From Gammaproteobacteria bacterium UBA7310 (GTDB taxonomy: Bacteria > Pseudomonadota > Gammaproteobacteria > Pseudomonadales > Ketobacteraceae): a DNA stretch of 24,067 bases. The DNA is taken from assembly GCA_002471665.1 (NCBI GenBank), contig DKQK01000025.1, positions 105,123-129,189 on the forward strand, in the 5' to 3' direction. Below, piece after piece: positions 1-6,575 of this stretch. How positions within the stretch are numbered: position 1 is the first letter of the stretch; each line of letters begins with the position of its first letter. A model generated the notes under the pieces. That model worked only from the letters and a program-made list of their open reading frames with translations. It was not told the origin of the DNA and searched no databases. Made by a program: the position numbers and the translations under genes.

Positions 1-1252
1 CTGCAGGCACCTGGTGCCAGCTCATGCGCTGAATTCCGGGCACCCGTTGCAGCCAGACCAGAACCGGTATCAATGCCAACACACCCAGAACAAACGCGGT
101 GATAAAGTGTACCTCATATCCCAGCGCGGATGCACTGAAGCCACTGGCGCTGTGCAGAAGCCCGGCTACCACCACCTGCACACTGGCCTGCAGGGTGTAA
201 TCGGTGCCCGCCAGGGGGCGCCGACAGGCATCCATCATCAAAGTGAACAGCGCTGCGGCAGACATGCCGCCAAACCAATGCTCCAATGCCATTACCCAGG
301 TTACCGCCGCAACCTCGCCGCCATAACGGGCCAACCACCAGAAACCCAGCAAGGTGGTGGCATGCAAGCCGCCGAACAGCAGCAAAGATCGAATACGCCC
401 CATGCGCGGCACCAGCCAGCCCCCCAGTAACGCCCCGGCAATTCCGGCGGCCATGCCCACTGCGCCGCTGATCCAGCCCACCTGCCCCAGAGTGTACCCC
501 AGGTCAATCAGCAACGGCTTGGACATGGCCGAACCAAAGGAATCCCCCGCCTTGTAGAAAACCAGCACCAGCACCCAGGCCCACATATTGGGTTGACGAA
601 CAAACTGCAGGGCCAGCACAAACACATTACGCGGCCTTTCATGCTCCCCCGTGTGATCTGATTGTGCTGATTCAGTAAAGAACCACACCGGGATGCTGAC
701 CAGCAAGATCATCGACGCCAGAGTGACAAACGTCGCCAGCCAGCCCAATCGCTCCAGCAGGATCAATATGACGGCACCGCCAAACAACATGCCCACGCGA
801 TACCCGGCCACCTGTACCCCATTGGCGGGGCCACGCTCCTTGGGAGTCAGACTCGACACCGCCAGACCGTCGGTGGCAATATCCTGGGTGGCAGCCACAA
901 GATTGGACAAAAACAGGATGGCCAGCAGGGCGTAGAAACCATTGCCCGCCAGTGTTTGCGGATCCAAAAAACCCAGCAGCAGCAAACAGGCCATAAACCC
1001 GAACTGCATGGGGATGATCCAGCTTTTGCGCCGGCCGAAACGCTCGCTTCCATAATGATCCACCAGCGGCGCCCAGAGAAACTTCAGCGCCCAGGGCACG
1101 GCCACCAACGACACCAGGCCGATTTTCTCCAGGCTCACATCGTAACTGCGCAGCAGGGCCGGAAGCGCCTGGCTCAAAAAACCCAAAGGCAACCCCTGGG
1201 AAAAATACAGGCAACTCAATAGTCCCAGACGATAGGTAAGCGAGGCTCCCAT
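1..1252 (-). CDS. MFS transporter, AmpG/RhtX-like (partial, C-terminus beyond left edge)
   Basis: An uninterrupted minus-strand frame runs from the ATG at 1252 off the left edge of the window, giving at least 417 residues with no stop. The protein begins MGASLTYRLGLLSCLYFSQG and continues with many hydrophobic helices. It carries the sequence PWALKFLWAPLVDHYG followed by FGRRKSW, which is the loop 2-3 signature of the PAT/AmpG branch of the major facilitator superfamily. That branch contains AmpG (muropeptide permease) and the RhtX/FptX siderophore importers. The length and N-terminus look closer to RhtX/FptX than to long AmpG proteins, but the substrate cannot be settled from sequence alone. 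An AGAGAG ribosome-binding site lies about 7 bases before the ATG. The gene is divergent from the ABM-domain gene. Other frames here are shadows. Confidence 0.85.
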   Translation of the reverse strand, partial: MGASLTYRLGLLSCLYFSQGLPLGFLSQALPALLRSYDVSLEKIGLVSLVAVPWALKFLWAPLVDHYGSERFGRRKSWIIPMQFGFMACLLLLGFLDPQTLAGNGFYALLAILFLSNLVAATQDIATDGLAVSSLTPKERGPANGVQVAGYRVGMLFGGAVILILLERLGWLATFVTLASMILLVSIPVWFFTESAQSDHTGEHERPRNVFVLALQFVRQPNMWAWVLVLVFYKAGDSFGSAMSKPLLIDLGYTLGQVGWISGAVGMAAGIAGALLGGWLVPRMGRIRSLLLFGGLHATTLLGFWWLARYGGEVAAVTWVMALEHWFGGMSAAALFTLMMDACRRPLAGTDYTLQASVQVVVAGLLHSASGFSASALGYEVHFITAFVLGVLALIPVLVWLQRVPGIQRMSWHQVPA

Positions 1253-1264
1253 CAATAATCTCTC

Positions 1265-1292
1265 TTGCCATTCAACAGTGGCACCATAATAC
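1265..1292 (+). promoter_or_regulatory. Candidate sigma-70 promoter for the ABM-domain gene
   Basis: TTGCCA at 1265-1270 and TAATAC at 1287-1292 are separated by 16 bases, in the gap between the divergent MFS and ABM genes. Each element matches four or five of six consensus positions. A loose TGAC/GTCA inverted repeat (1294-1312) lies just downstream and could be an operator, but its inner bases do not pair well. Confidence 0.3.
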
Positions 1293-1378
1293 CTGACATA
1301 ATGGCTTGGTCATTGAAAATTCGGGGGAAGGGATTACCATTGGACTCCGATATGAAGTGGCATTAACCGAGGAACAGG

Positions 1379-1699
1379 ATGATAAAGGTACTGATTGAGC
1401 GGACCATCGCAGAAGGTCTGGAAGGCAACTATGAGCAGACGATCGTTGAGCTACTGACCCATGCAGAGCGATCACCGGGGTACCTGGGCGGAGAATCCTA
1501 TCTGGACGCCAAACGCCCCAACCATTATGTGGTGATCTCCATGTGGGAAAGCGTCAATGCCTGGCAATTGTGGTTCGGTTCCTCGGCCCGCATGGAAATG
1601 CAGAACAAAATTGGTGTCTTTCTAAAAGAACCGGAGCGCTTCACCATTCTGGAGCCCTGTATCTATCAGTCCGCCAAAGGATTACAGAATTCAGCCTGA
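1379..1699 (+). CDS. Antibiotic biosynthesis monooxygenase (ABM) domain protein
   Basis: A 106-residue cytosolic protein starting MIKVLIERTI. The pattern of a first beta strand, a helix around residues 16-30, SPGYLGGESYLD, then YVVISMWESVNAWQLW is typical of the ABM ferredoxin-like dimeric fold (residues 1 to about 95). Members include small monooxygenases, heme-degrading enzymes and many proteins of unknown role, so the reaction is not assigned. The ATG is preceded by GAGGAACAGG, a reasonable ribosome-binding site. It is divergent from the MFS transporter and converges on rlmM, whose stop lies 17 bases away. No metal or flavin ligand can be recognised. Confidence 0.75.
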   Translation: MIKVLIERTIAEGLEGNYEQTIVELLTHAERSPGYLGGESYLDAKRPNHYVVISMWESVNAWQLWFGSSARMEMQNKIGVFLKEPERFTILEPCIYQSAKGLQNSA

Positions 1700-1716
1700 T
1701 CCGAATCCGACACCCA

Positions 1717-2790
1717 TCAATCACCACCGCTATGCGGAGCAGCAAACACTGTAATTTCTTCGCGATCATGGTACAGCTGCTTCGCCTGCAACCTGTAGGA
1801 ACTGCCCGCCTCGTCCAGCACCACCTGCATTTTTTCCAGGATCTGCTGCACTTCCAACCAGCGTCGCTTCATGGGTAATTTCAGATTGAAGATGGCATAG
1901 CGAGTCCAGCCCCTGGCCAGCCAGCGCTCCATTAACTGCGCCACTCTGGCGGGCTTTTCCACCATATCGCACACCAGCCAGTCAACCGGCCGTTGCGGCT
2001 TATAGGCAAAGGCATCCTCGCGCAAATGAGTTACCTGGCCACTCTCCATCAAAGCCTGATCCATCGGCCCGTTATCGATGGCCACCACCTGCATGCCACG
2101 TTGCACCAGTTGCCAGGTCCAACCACCCGGTGCTGCGCCCAGATCCACCGCTTTCTGGAACGGCTTCAACAGGGCGGCGCGCCGGGATTCCGGAATCAGT
2201 TGCAACCAGGCTTCCTCCAGCTTGAGGGTGGACCGGCTCGGCGCGGCAGCGGGTTGCCGCAAGCGGGGAAAACCCAACGGCCAGGGCGAACCATTAGCAA
2301 CAGGTGTGTAACCCACCCAGGCTTCACGGCCGGAAAGAAAAAACACATGCCCGAACCAAGCGGCGTCGGGCTGCAGCATCGCCGCCACTGAACGGGCAAG
2401 CGGACGCTCCAGTTTCCGGGTCAGTTTTGACAGCCCCTTGCCCGCATTGGTGTCCGGAAAGGTCATCCAGACATGACGAAAAGGCAGCCCTGATAAACTC
2501 TGCCCCCCCGATAGACTCTGGACAAGAGGCCCCACACGATCATCAACCGGCAGCGCCGGGAAATGCTCAATGACCAGCAACCATTGCCGGGCAAACACCA
2601 CATCCGCAAACGACAACTTGTTCAGCAACGCCCTGCCCGCAGCCGGCTCATGGCCTTCGAACACCACAAACCCGTCACCGGCCCTGGCACGTACAAACCC
2701 GAATACACCACAGGCACTGGCCTTATCCTGGATCTCTGCCGCCAGATCAGACTCAAATCCGGGGCGGCACATTAAAAGCACCTGCTGCAT
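1717..2790 (-). CDS. rlmM: 23S rRNA (cytidine-2498-2'-O)-methyltransferase RlmM
   Basis: A 357-residue protein, the normal length for RlmM (YgdE), which uses S-adenosylmethionine to methylate the 2'-OH of C2498 in 23S rRNA. The N-terminal part (residues 1 to about 170, MQQVLLMCRPGFESDLAAEI) matches the THUMP-like RNA-binding region. The C-terminal Rossmann methyltransferase contains DLGAAPGGWTWQL, the SAM-binding motif I, near residue 220. It is followed by VVAIDNGPMD, DWLVCDMVEKP and a late FNLKLPMK, consistent with the K-D-K-E catalytic set of 2'-O-methyltransferases. The ATG at 2790 has an AGAGAGG ribosome-binding site just upstream. The gene lies 101 bases beyond the stop of the MaoC gene on the same strand and converges with the ABM gene. 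Confidence 0.95.
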   Translation of the reverse strand: MQQVLLMCRPGFESDLAAEIQDKASACGVFGFVRARAGDGFVVFEGHEPAAGRALLNKLSFADVVFARQWLLVIEHFPALPVDDRVGPLVQSLSGGQSLSGLPFRHVWMTFPDTNAGKGLSKLTRKLERPLARSVAAMLQPDAAWFGHVFFLSGREAWVGYTPVANGSPWPLGFPRLRQPAAAPSRSTLKLEEAWLQLIPESRRAALLKPFQKAVDLGAAPGGWTWQLVQRGMQVVAIDNGPMDQALMESGQVTHLREDAFAYKPQRPVDWLVCDMVEKPARVAQLMERWLARGWTRYAIFNLKLPMKRRWLEVQQILEKMQVVLDEAGSSYRLQAKQLYHDREEITVFAAPHSGGD

Positions 2791-2876
2791 GGGCCTCTCT
2801 ACTTTACGGCTTTGCTCAACCGACCTGGTTTTCGCTGCCGCATTCTACCTGACCGGGTACACCGATCCCAGCCCCG

Positions 2877-2903
2877 AACCCCAACCTCTGTTCAGTTGGG
2901 GTT
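2877..2903 (-). repeat. Inverted repeat spanning the MaoC gene stop codon
   Basis: AACCCCAAC (2877-2885) and GTTGGGGTT (2895-2903) form a perfect 9-bp stem with a 9-base loop. The loop holds the stop codon of the MaoC-type gene (2892-2894). No T-run follows on the minus strand, so it is not a standard intrinsic terminator. It could stabilise the 3' end of the message or stall polymerase. Confidence 0.45.
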
Positions 2904-3737
2904 ATAGGTGACCAGACCCTGGTTCAGCACCACATTACCGCGTCCGGTTTCCACCTGCAGCAGGGCCCGCCCCGGCTCAAGCTCCCACAACCTGGTAATA
3001 ATGGCATCCCCCATGTACACCTGATCGGAGAAGCGCGCACTCAGGCTGAGCAAACGCGCCGGGTCGCCGCCACACAACGCCGACAATGCCGCTCTGCCGG
3101 CAAATCCGTAGGTGCACAGGCCGTGCAGAAACGGGCTTTCAAAACCACCAAACCTGGCGAAATTGGGATCAATGTGAATGGGGTTGCGATCCCCCGTGAG
3201 CCGGTACAATGCCGCCTGCTCTTCGCGGGTCACATCCTGCACCACGTGATCCGGTTCACGGTGGGGCGGGGTCAGGGGATCCCTGCTGGGGCCACGCTCT
3301 CCCCCGAAGCCACCGGCTCCCCGGATAAACAGAGTCGCATGAGTCGTAAACAACGGCCCTTCGTGATCCGATACCGAGCACTCCACACCAACCACAGCAG
3401 CCTTGCCTTTGTCCCAGACTTCCACAACTTTACCCACCGCGGTGGCCTTTCCGGACGCCGGTATCGTGCGGTGCAATTCGATTTTCTGCTCACCGTGCAA
3501 CAACATGGCCAGATTGAACTGCAGGTTACTCATTACCGCACCCATTACCTTCAAACCTGGTATGACAGCGAAAGTAGGCAACACCTTCGGGCCACGGGCT
3601 TCATATATAAAATCCAGCTCTGTTTCGGGTTTACAACCCACCGCCAGGGCATACAGCATCACATCCTGCTCTGACCAGCCGAGGCTGATGGGGTCCGTGG
3701 TCAGCCCCACAATCTGGGGTGTGATTGGTTGTGCCAT
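2892..3737 (-). CDS. MaoC family dehydratase (2-enoyl-CoA hydratase 2 type)
   Basis: A 281-residue cytosolic protein with two hot-dog folds. The N-terminal half (about 1-130) resembles the non-catalytic hot dog of 17-beta-HSD type 4 hydratases (WSEQDVMLYALAVGCKP). The C-terminal half carries YRLTGDRNPIHIDPNFA, which fits the R-specific hydratase 2 motif; the Asp and His are the predicted catalytic pair. SPFLHGLCTYGFAGRA follows, as usual in this family. It probably hydrates trans-2-enoyl-CoA to (R)-3-hydroxyacyl-CoA in fatty-acid, steroid or PHA-linked metabolism; the substrate is not determined. The ATG at 3737 has a strong AGAGGGA ribosome-binding site. The next gene upstream encodes an SCP2 lipid carrier, but a terminator separates them. 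Confidence 0.9.
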   Translation of the reverse strand: MAQPITPQIVGLTTDPISLGWSEQDVMLYALAVGCKPETELDFIYEARGPKVLPTFAVIPGLKVMGAVMSNLQFNLAMLLHGEQKIELHRTIPASGKATAVGKVVEVWDKGKAAVVGVECSVSDHEGPLFTTHATLFIRGAGGFGGERGPSRDPLTPPHREPDHVVQDVTREEQAALYRLTGDRNPIHIDPNFARFGGFESPFLHGLCTYGFAGRAALSALCGGDPARLLSLSARFSDQVYMGDAIITRLWELEPGRALLQVETGRGNVVLNQGLVTYNPN

Positions 3738-3768
3738 GACTTGTCCCTCTGGTTATTATTATTCACAT

Positions 3769-3807
3769 AAAAAAACCCGCTCTGGGCTGGCCAGAGCGGG
3801 TTTTTTC
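3769..3807 (-). terminator. Intrinsic terminator after the SCP2 gene (bidirectional shape)
   Basis: CCCGCTCTGG (3776-3785) pairs with CCAGAGCGGG (3791-3800) around a 5-base loop. The stem is flanked by seven A on the left and six T on the right, so it can act in either direction. It lies 23 bases beyond the SCP2 stop codon and before the MaoC start, so it should end the SCP2 transcript and give the MaoC gene its own promoter. Confidence 0.92.
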
Positions 3808-3829
3808 AAATACTGATGTGCAACACACC

Positions 3830-4222
3830 TTAAGGTGCGGTCACTTCCAGGATTTGCTTTTGCAGGTTTTTCTGATCTTCTGAAGGCTGCACAGTCTGCA
3901 TTGCCATCAGCTTGCTCATGTCACCTTCGATCTTGATCTGGCCAGACATGAAGCCCTGCATACCCGCAGACTGATCATTGTCGATGAACAGGCGGTGCGC
4001 CAGGTCAACGGGCAATGTCATTTTGGTGGGCGCGCTTTCGTGGTGACCTTTCTCGAGCATGCCGGCGTTCAGGCTGATGTCGACATCACCAAAATCAGTA
4101 CCGGAAACCGTAATATTGATTACCAGATCGTGCATTGCTGCCGGTACTTCCAGGTCGCCAGCGGCTTCTTTCAATTCAGCAACTTTTGCGAACCACTCTT
4201 CAGACAGGAACTTGAGACTCAT
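3830..4222 (-). CDS. SCP2 sterol-binding domain protein
   Basis: A 130-residue protein without signal peptide, covering a single SCP2 domain (about residues 10-115). The diagnostic part is the C-terminal QGFMSGQIKIEGDMSKLMAM, matching the conserved 'f..G.lki.Gd...a..l' region that closes the hydrophobic lipid tunnel. SCP2 domains carry fatty acyl-CoAs or sterol-like lipids, and stand-alone bacterial versions are often encoded near beta-oxidation or steroid-degradation genes. Here the only lipid-related neighbour is the MaoC hydratase downstream. The ATG at 4222 has an ideal AGGAGA ribosome-binding site. The short length and strong site suggest good expression, but that is inference. Confidence 0.9.
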   Translation of the reverse strand: MSLKFLSEEWFAKVAELKEAAGDLEVPAAMHDLVINITVSGTDFGDVDISLNAGMLEKGHHESAPTKMTLPVDLAHRLFIDNDQSAGMQGFMSGQIKIEGDMSKLMAMQTVQPSEDQKNLQKQILEVTAP

Positions 4223-4382
4223 TCAATCTTCTCCTATGAATTTTTATTCTTGCTATCAGGGTGCCCCCGAAAGCTTTTATACGCTGATCAATCAAACGAC
4301 TGTTCGAGACGTTGTCCGCTAACTTATAAAATCCCCACCCCAAAGACAATAGCCTTTTACACCAGGGGCCGGACTTTTTTGG

Positions 4383-4426
4383 TCAATAACAAACGGACGC
4401 CCCGTTTCAGGTCGCCCGTTTATTGA
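4383..4426 (-). terminator. Possible weak terminator after amtB
   Basis: The end of the amtB transcript holds imperfect inverted repeats. TCAATAA..ACGG (4383-4396) pairs with CCGTTTATTGA (4416-4426) with a 3-base bulge, and an inner AAACGG/CCGTTT pair (4391-4407) competes with it. A U-poor tail follows, so termination strength is uncertain. The 226 bases between 4223 and 4448 otherwise hold only the SCP2 leader. Confidence 0.3.
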
Positions 4427-4448
4427 TCTATGTAATCATTTCAAGCAC

Positions 4449-5762
4449 TTAGCGAATGTCGTAACCGCGCTCTTCATGCAACACGATATCCAGACCTTCT
4501 GTCTCTTCATCCGCCGTGACACGCAGCCCCAGCAGAGCATCCACCAACTTGAGGATAATCCAGCTCACCACGGCCGTGTAGCCCAGGGTGGCCACAATAC
4601 CGATAACCTGAACCTTCAACTGCTCTGCAATAGAGCCGTTGTCGCCGCCAAAGCCCAGGCCGCTGAAGACACCCAGGTCCGTGGCACAGAACACCCCAAC
4701 CAACAGAGTACCCAGCATTCCCCCCACCCCGTGCACCGGAAACACATCCAGGGAATCATCGATCTTCAGCCGCTGCTTGATAAACAAGGTGGCAAAAAAG
4801 CAGATCACCCCGGCACAAGTACCGATCACCAGGGCAGCAGCGGGCCCTACGGAGCCGGAAGCCGGGGTGATGGTACCAAGGCCCGCCACCATACCGGTCA
4901 CAATACCCAGCACCGAAGGCTTGCCATGTTTTACCCATTCACAGGTCATCCAGGCCAGGGACCCGGCCGCCGCGGATATATGGGTCACCAGCAACGCCAT
5001 GGCGGCACTGCCGTCCGCAGCCAGCGCACTGCCGGCATTAAAGCCAAACCAGCCCACCCACAGCATACCGGCTCCGGTAACCGTCATGGTCATGTTGTTT
5101 GGCATCATCACGGTGGTGGGAAACCCGTTTCGATTACCGATCACCAGTGCGGCCACCAGGGCCGCAACCGCGGCTGTGATATGCACCACGGCACCACCGG
5201 CAAAATCCAGGAACCCCATTTCGGCCAACCAGCCACCGCCCCACACCCAGTGGCATACGGGGGCATAGACCAGTAACAGCCAGGCGGAACTAAACAGCAA
5301 CATGGAGGAGAATTTCATACGTTCAGCAAATGCACCCACAATCAACGCCGGCGTGATCACCGCAAACGTCATTTGGAATGCCGCAAACAGCACCGCTGGT
5401 ATATCCCCGTTCATGCTGTCCACACTCATATCGGCAAACAGCACGTTACCAAAATCGCCGATAAAGCTGCCCTGCTCTTCCAATGAGCCAAAAGCAATGG
5501 TGTAACCCACCACGAACCAGAGAATCGACATCAGACAGGTGAGCGTGAAACATTGCATCAGCACGGACAACACGTTCTTGGACCGCACCAACCCTGCATA
5601 AAACAAGGAAAGCCCGGGGATGGTCATAAACAGGACCAGTGCAGTGGCAGTCAGAATCCACGCAGTATTGGCGCCATTGAGATCAGCGGCGAATGACAAA
5701 GACGGAACAACAAGAAACGGCAAAGCGAGCAAAACCCGCTGCAGGTTGCTTTTACCTGACAT
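4449..5762 (-). CDS. amtB: Ammonium transporter AmtB
   Basis: A 437-residue inner-membrane protein that conducts ammonium into the cytoplasm. It starts with a signal peptide (ending near SLSFAADL) and then has about 11 transmembrane helices. Family hallmarks are visible: FYAGLVRSKNVLSVLMQ in helices 1-2, the first pore histidine in FAGGAVVHITAAVAAL, and the second in DVFPVHGVGGMLG, together the twin-histidine channel. The C-terminal cytosolic tail (RVTADEETEGLDIVLHEERG) is the region through which GlnK normally docks. The ATG at 5762 has an AAGGGG ribosome-binding site about 10 bases upstream. The gene follows glnK by 72 bases on the same strand, the standard glnK-amtB operon. Confidence 0.97.
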   Translation of the reverse strand: MSGKSNLQRVLLALPFLVVPSLSFAADLNGANTAWILTATALVLFMTIPGLSLFYAGLVRSKNVLSVLMQCFTLTCLMSILWFVVGYTIAFGSLEEQGSFIGDFGNVLFADMSVDSMNGDIPAVLFAAFQMTFAVITPALIVGAFAERMKFSSMLLFSSAWLLLVYAPVCHWVWGGGWLAEMGFLDFAGGAVVHITAAVAALVAALVIGNRNGFPTTVMMPNNMTMTVTGAGMLWVGWFGFNAGSALAADGSAAMALLVTHISAAAGSLAWMTCEWVKHGKPSVLGIVTGMVAGLGTITPASGSVGPAAALVIGTCAGVICFFATLFIKQRLKIDDSLDVFPVHGVGGMLGTLLVGVFCATDLGVFSGLGFGGDNGSIAEQLKVQVIGIVATLGYTAVVSWIILKLVDALLGLRVTADEETEGLDIVLHEERGYDIR

Positions 5763-5834
5763 TGAATGATACCCCTTGAAGGTAGAATTACGAATTGGCC
5801 TTTTAATATGTTGCGCTTGGGAGCGCGCAGTACT

Positions 5835-6173
5835 CTACAGGGCGGATTCCCCCTGCTCTCCGGTACGGATACGAATAACCTGCTCCAGTTCAGATACGAA
5901 GATCTTGCCATCCCCGATCTTGGTGGTATTCGCCGCTTTGGTGATGGCCTCGGTGACCACCTCCACCAGATTATCGTTCACTGCCAACTGCAGCTTGAAT
6001 TTGGGCACAAAATCGATCACGTATTCTGCGCCCCGGTATAACTCCGTATGGCCCTTCTGTCGGCCAAATCCTTTCACTTCTTCCAGCGTCATCCCGCTGA
6101 TTCCGAGATCAGTTAACGCTTCACGTACATCATCGAGCTTAAAAGGCTTGATGATTGCCGTAATCATTTTCAT
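5835..6173 (-). CDS. glnK: Nitrogen regulatory PII protein GlnK
   Basis: A 112-residue PII signalling protein that senses 2-oxoglutarate and ATP/ADP and plugs AmtB when ammonium is plentiful. I chose the ATG at 6173 (MKMITAIIKPFKLDDVREAL) because PII proteins begin here, the length is then exactly 112, and a GGGGCGG ribosome-binding site lies about 8 bases upstream. A longer frame from 6287 has a non-conserved extra 38 residues. The T-loop contains GRQKGHTELYRGAEY with Tyr51, the residue uridylylated by GlnD. The C-terminal signature KIGDGKIFVSELEQVIRIRTGE is intact. It is transcribed with amtB. NtrC-like sites upstream suggest activation under nitrogen limitation. Confidence 0.97.
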   Translation of the reverse strand: MKMITAIIKPFKLDDVREALTDLGISGMTLEEVKGFGRQKGHTELYRGAEYVIDFVPKFKLQLAVNDNLVEVVTEAITKAANTTKIGDGKIFVSELEQVIRIRTGEQGESAL

Positions 6174-6235
6174 AATTGCCGCCCCAAATTTCTGTGGCTT
6201 AAGGAACATAGATTGGTTTTTTAAAACTGGTTTTT

Positions 6236-6252
6236 GTTCTATTCTGGTGCCA
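6236..6252 (-). promoter_or_regulatory. Weak sigma-54-like promoter for glnK-amtB
   Basis: On the minus strand the site reads TGGCACCAGAATAGAAC. The -24 element TGGCAC is perfect, but the -12 element has GA where sigma-54 promoters have GC. Position is right: it lies between the NtrC-like sites and the glnK ATG and would leave a leader of about 50 bases. It is the best candidate seen, but only suggestive. Confidence 0.3.
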
Positions 6253-6253
6253 G

Positions 6254-6270
6254 CGCACCACAAAAGAGCA
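6254..6270 (-). promoter_or_regulatory. NtrC-like binding site, proximal to glnK
   Basis: The minus strand reads TGCTCTTTTGTGGTGCG, matching 12 of 17 positions of the NtrC consensus palindrome TGCACTATATTGGTGCA. It abuts the candidate -24 element, closer than NtrC enhancers usually are, which lowers confidence. Confidence 0.35.
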
Positions 6271-6379
6271 TGCAGATTTTGGGCCATTTGATCTTATCTA
6301 ACGATTTCAATAGCTTAGGTAAAATCAAGAACAAGCTCTCACGAAAATCGCACTCATTGCGCGCATCAATAAAAAGCAA

Positions 6380-6396
6380 TGCACCTTTTTGGTTCA
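6380..6396. promoter_or_regulatory. NtrC-like enhancer site, distal
   Basis: TGCACCTTTTTGGTTCA matches 13 of 17 positions of the NtrC consensus palindrome TGCACTATATTGGTGCA. Its centre is 126 bp, about 12 helical turns, from the proximal site and about 215 bp from the glnK ATG, a usual enhancer distance. It also lies about 58 bp upstream of the FNR box of ccoN. Confidence 0.5.
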
Positions 6397-6439
6397 TTTG
6401 GATGTAGTACGAAAGGGGTATGGCCGGTATCTACCTTAG

Positions 6440-6453
6440 TTGACTTGTATCAA
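6440..6453 (+). promoter_or_regulatory. FNR/ANR box of the ccoNOQP promoter
   Basis: TTGACTTGTATCAA matches the FNR/ANR consensus TTGATNNNNATCAA at nine of ten fixed positions. Its centre (6446.5) is 41.5 bp upstream of a start at G6488, the site predicted from the -10 element. This is the class II activator position used by FNR-type regulators, so the oxidase genes should be induced when oxygen is low. Confidence 0.85.
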
Positions 6454-6474
6454 CAACATACAGGTGATCGCTCC

Positions 6475-6480
6475 TATAAT
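6475..6480 (+). promoter_or_regulatory. -10 element of the ccoN promoter (TATAAT)
   Basis: A perfect TATAAT lies 22 bases after the FNR/ANR box, with no good -35 element because the FNR site occupies it. This is typical of FNR-dependent class II promoters. The predicted start is near 6488, leaving a leader of about 88 bases before ccoN. Confidence 0.8.
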
Positions 6481-6575
6481 GCAGGCTGCCATTTTAATAA
6501 TGGTTGTTCTGCCTCTCGTGAGAGAAACCGTAGTAACCGTGTGTGTTCAATCACTCAACACAGGAATGACACTCA

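Larger units (their letters stand above)
6174..6575. other. 402-bp divergent control region between glnK and ccoN
   Basis: No gene is seen here. The left half holds NtrC-like sites and a weak sigma-54-like element facing glnK. The right half holds an FNR/ANR box, a TATAAT and the ccoN leader. The leader (about 6488-6575) has short inverted repeats: CCATT/AATGG at 6489-6503, CTCTC/GAGAG at 6513-6524, and TGTGTT/AACACA shortly before the ccoN ribosome-binding site. Confidence 0.7.

Noticed and set aside
672..1271. A 199-residue minus-strand frame overlapping the MFS gene
   Set aside because: It is rich in Gly, Ala and Arg without domain features, while the frame from 1252 gives a clean transporter with conserved motifs.
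1294..1312. Possible Fur or TetR-type operator upstream of the ABM gene
   Set aside because: Only the outer TGAC/GTCA bases pair and the site does not fit the Fur consensus.
4285..4297. TGATCAATCAA resembling an FNR box between amtB and the SCP2 gene
   Set aside because: The half-sites are too close (two bases instead of four between TGAT and ATCA).
4476..5276. A 266-residue plus-strand frame antisense to amtB
   Set aside because: His-, Gln- and Gly-rich shadow of amtB with no motif or ribosome-binding site.
6174..6287. A longer glnK start at 6287
   Set aside because: The added 38 residues are not part of PII proteins; the ATG at 6173 gives the canonical N-terminus, length and a ribosome-binding site.
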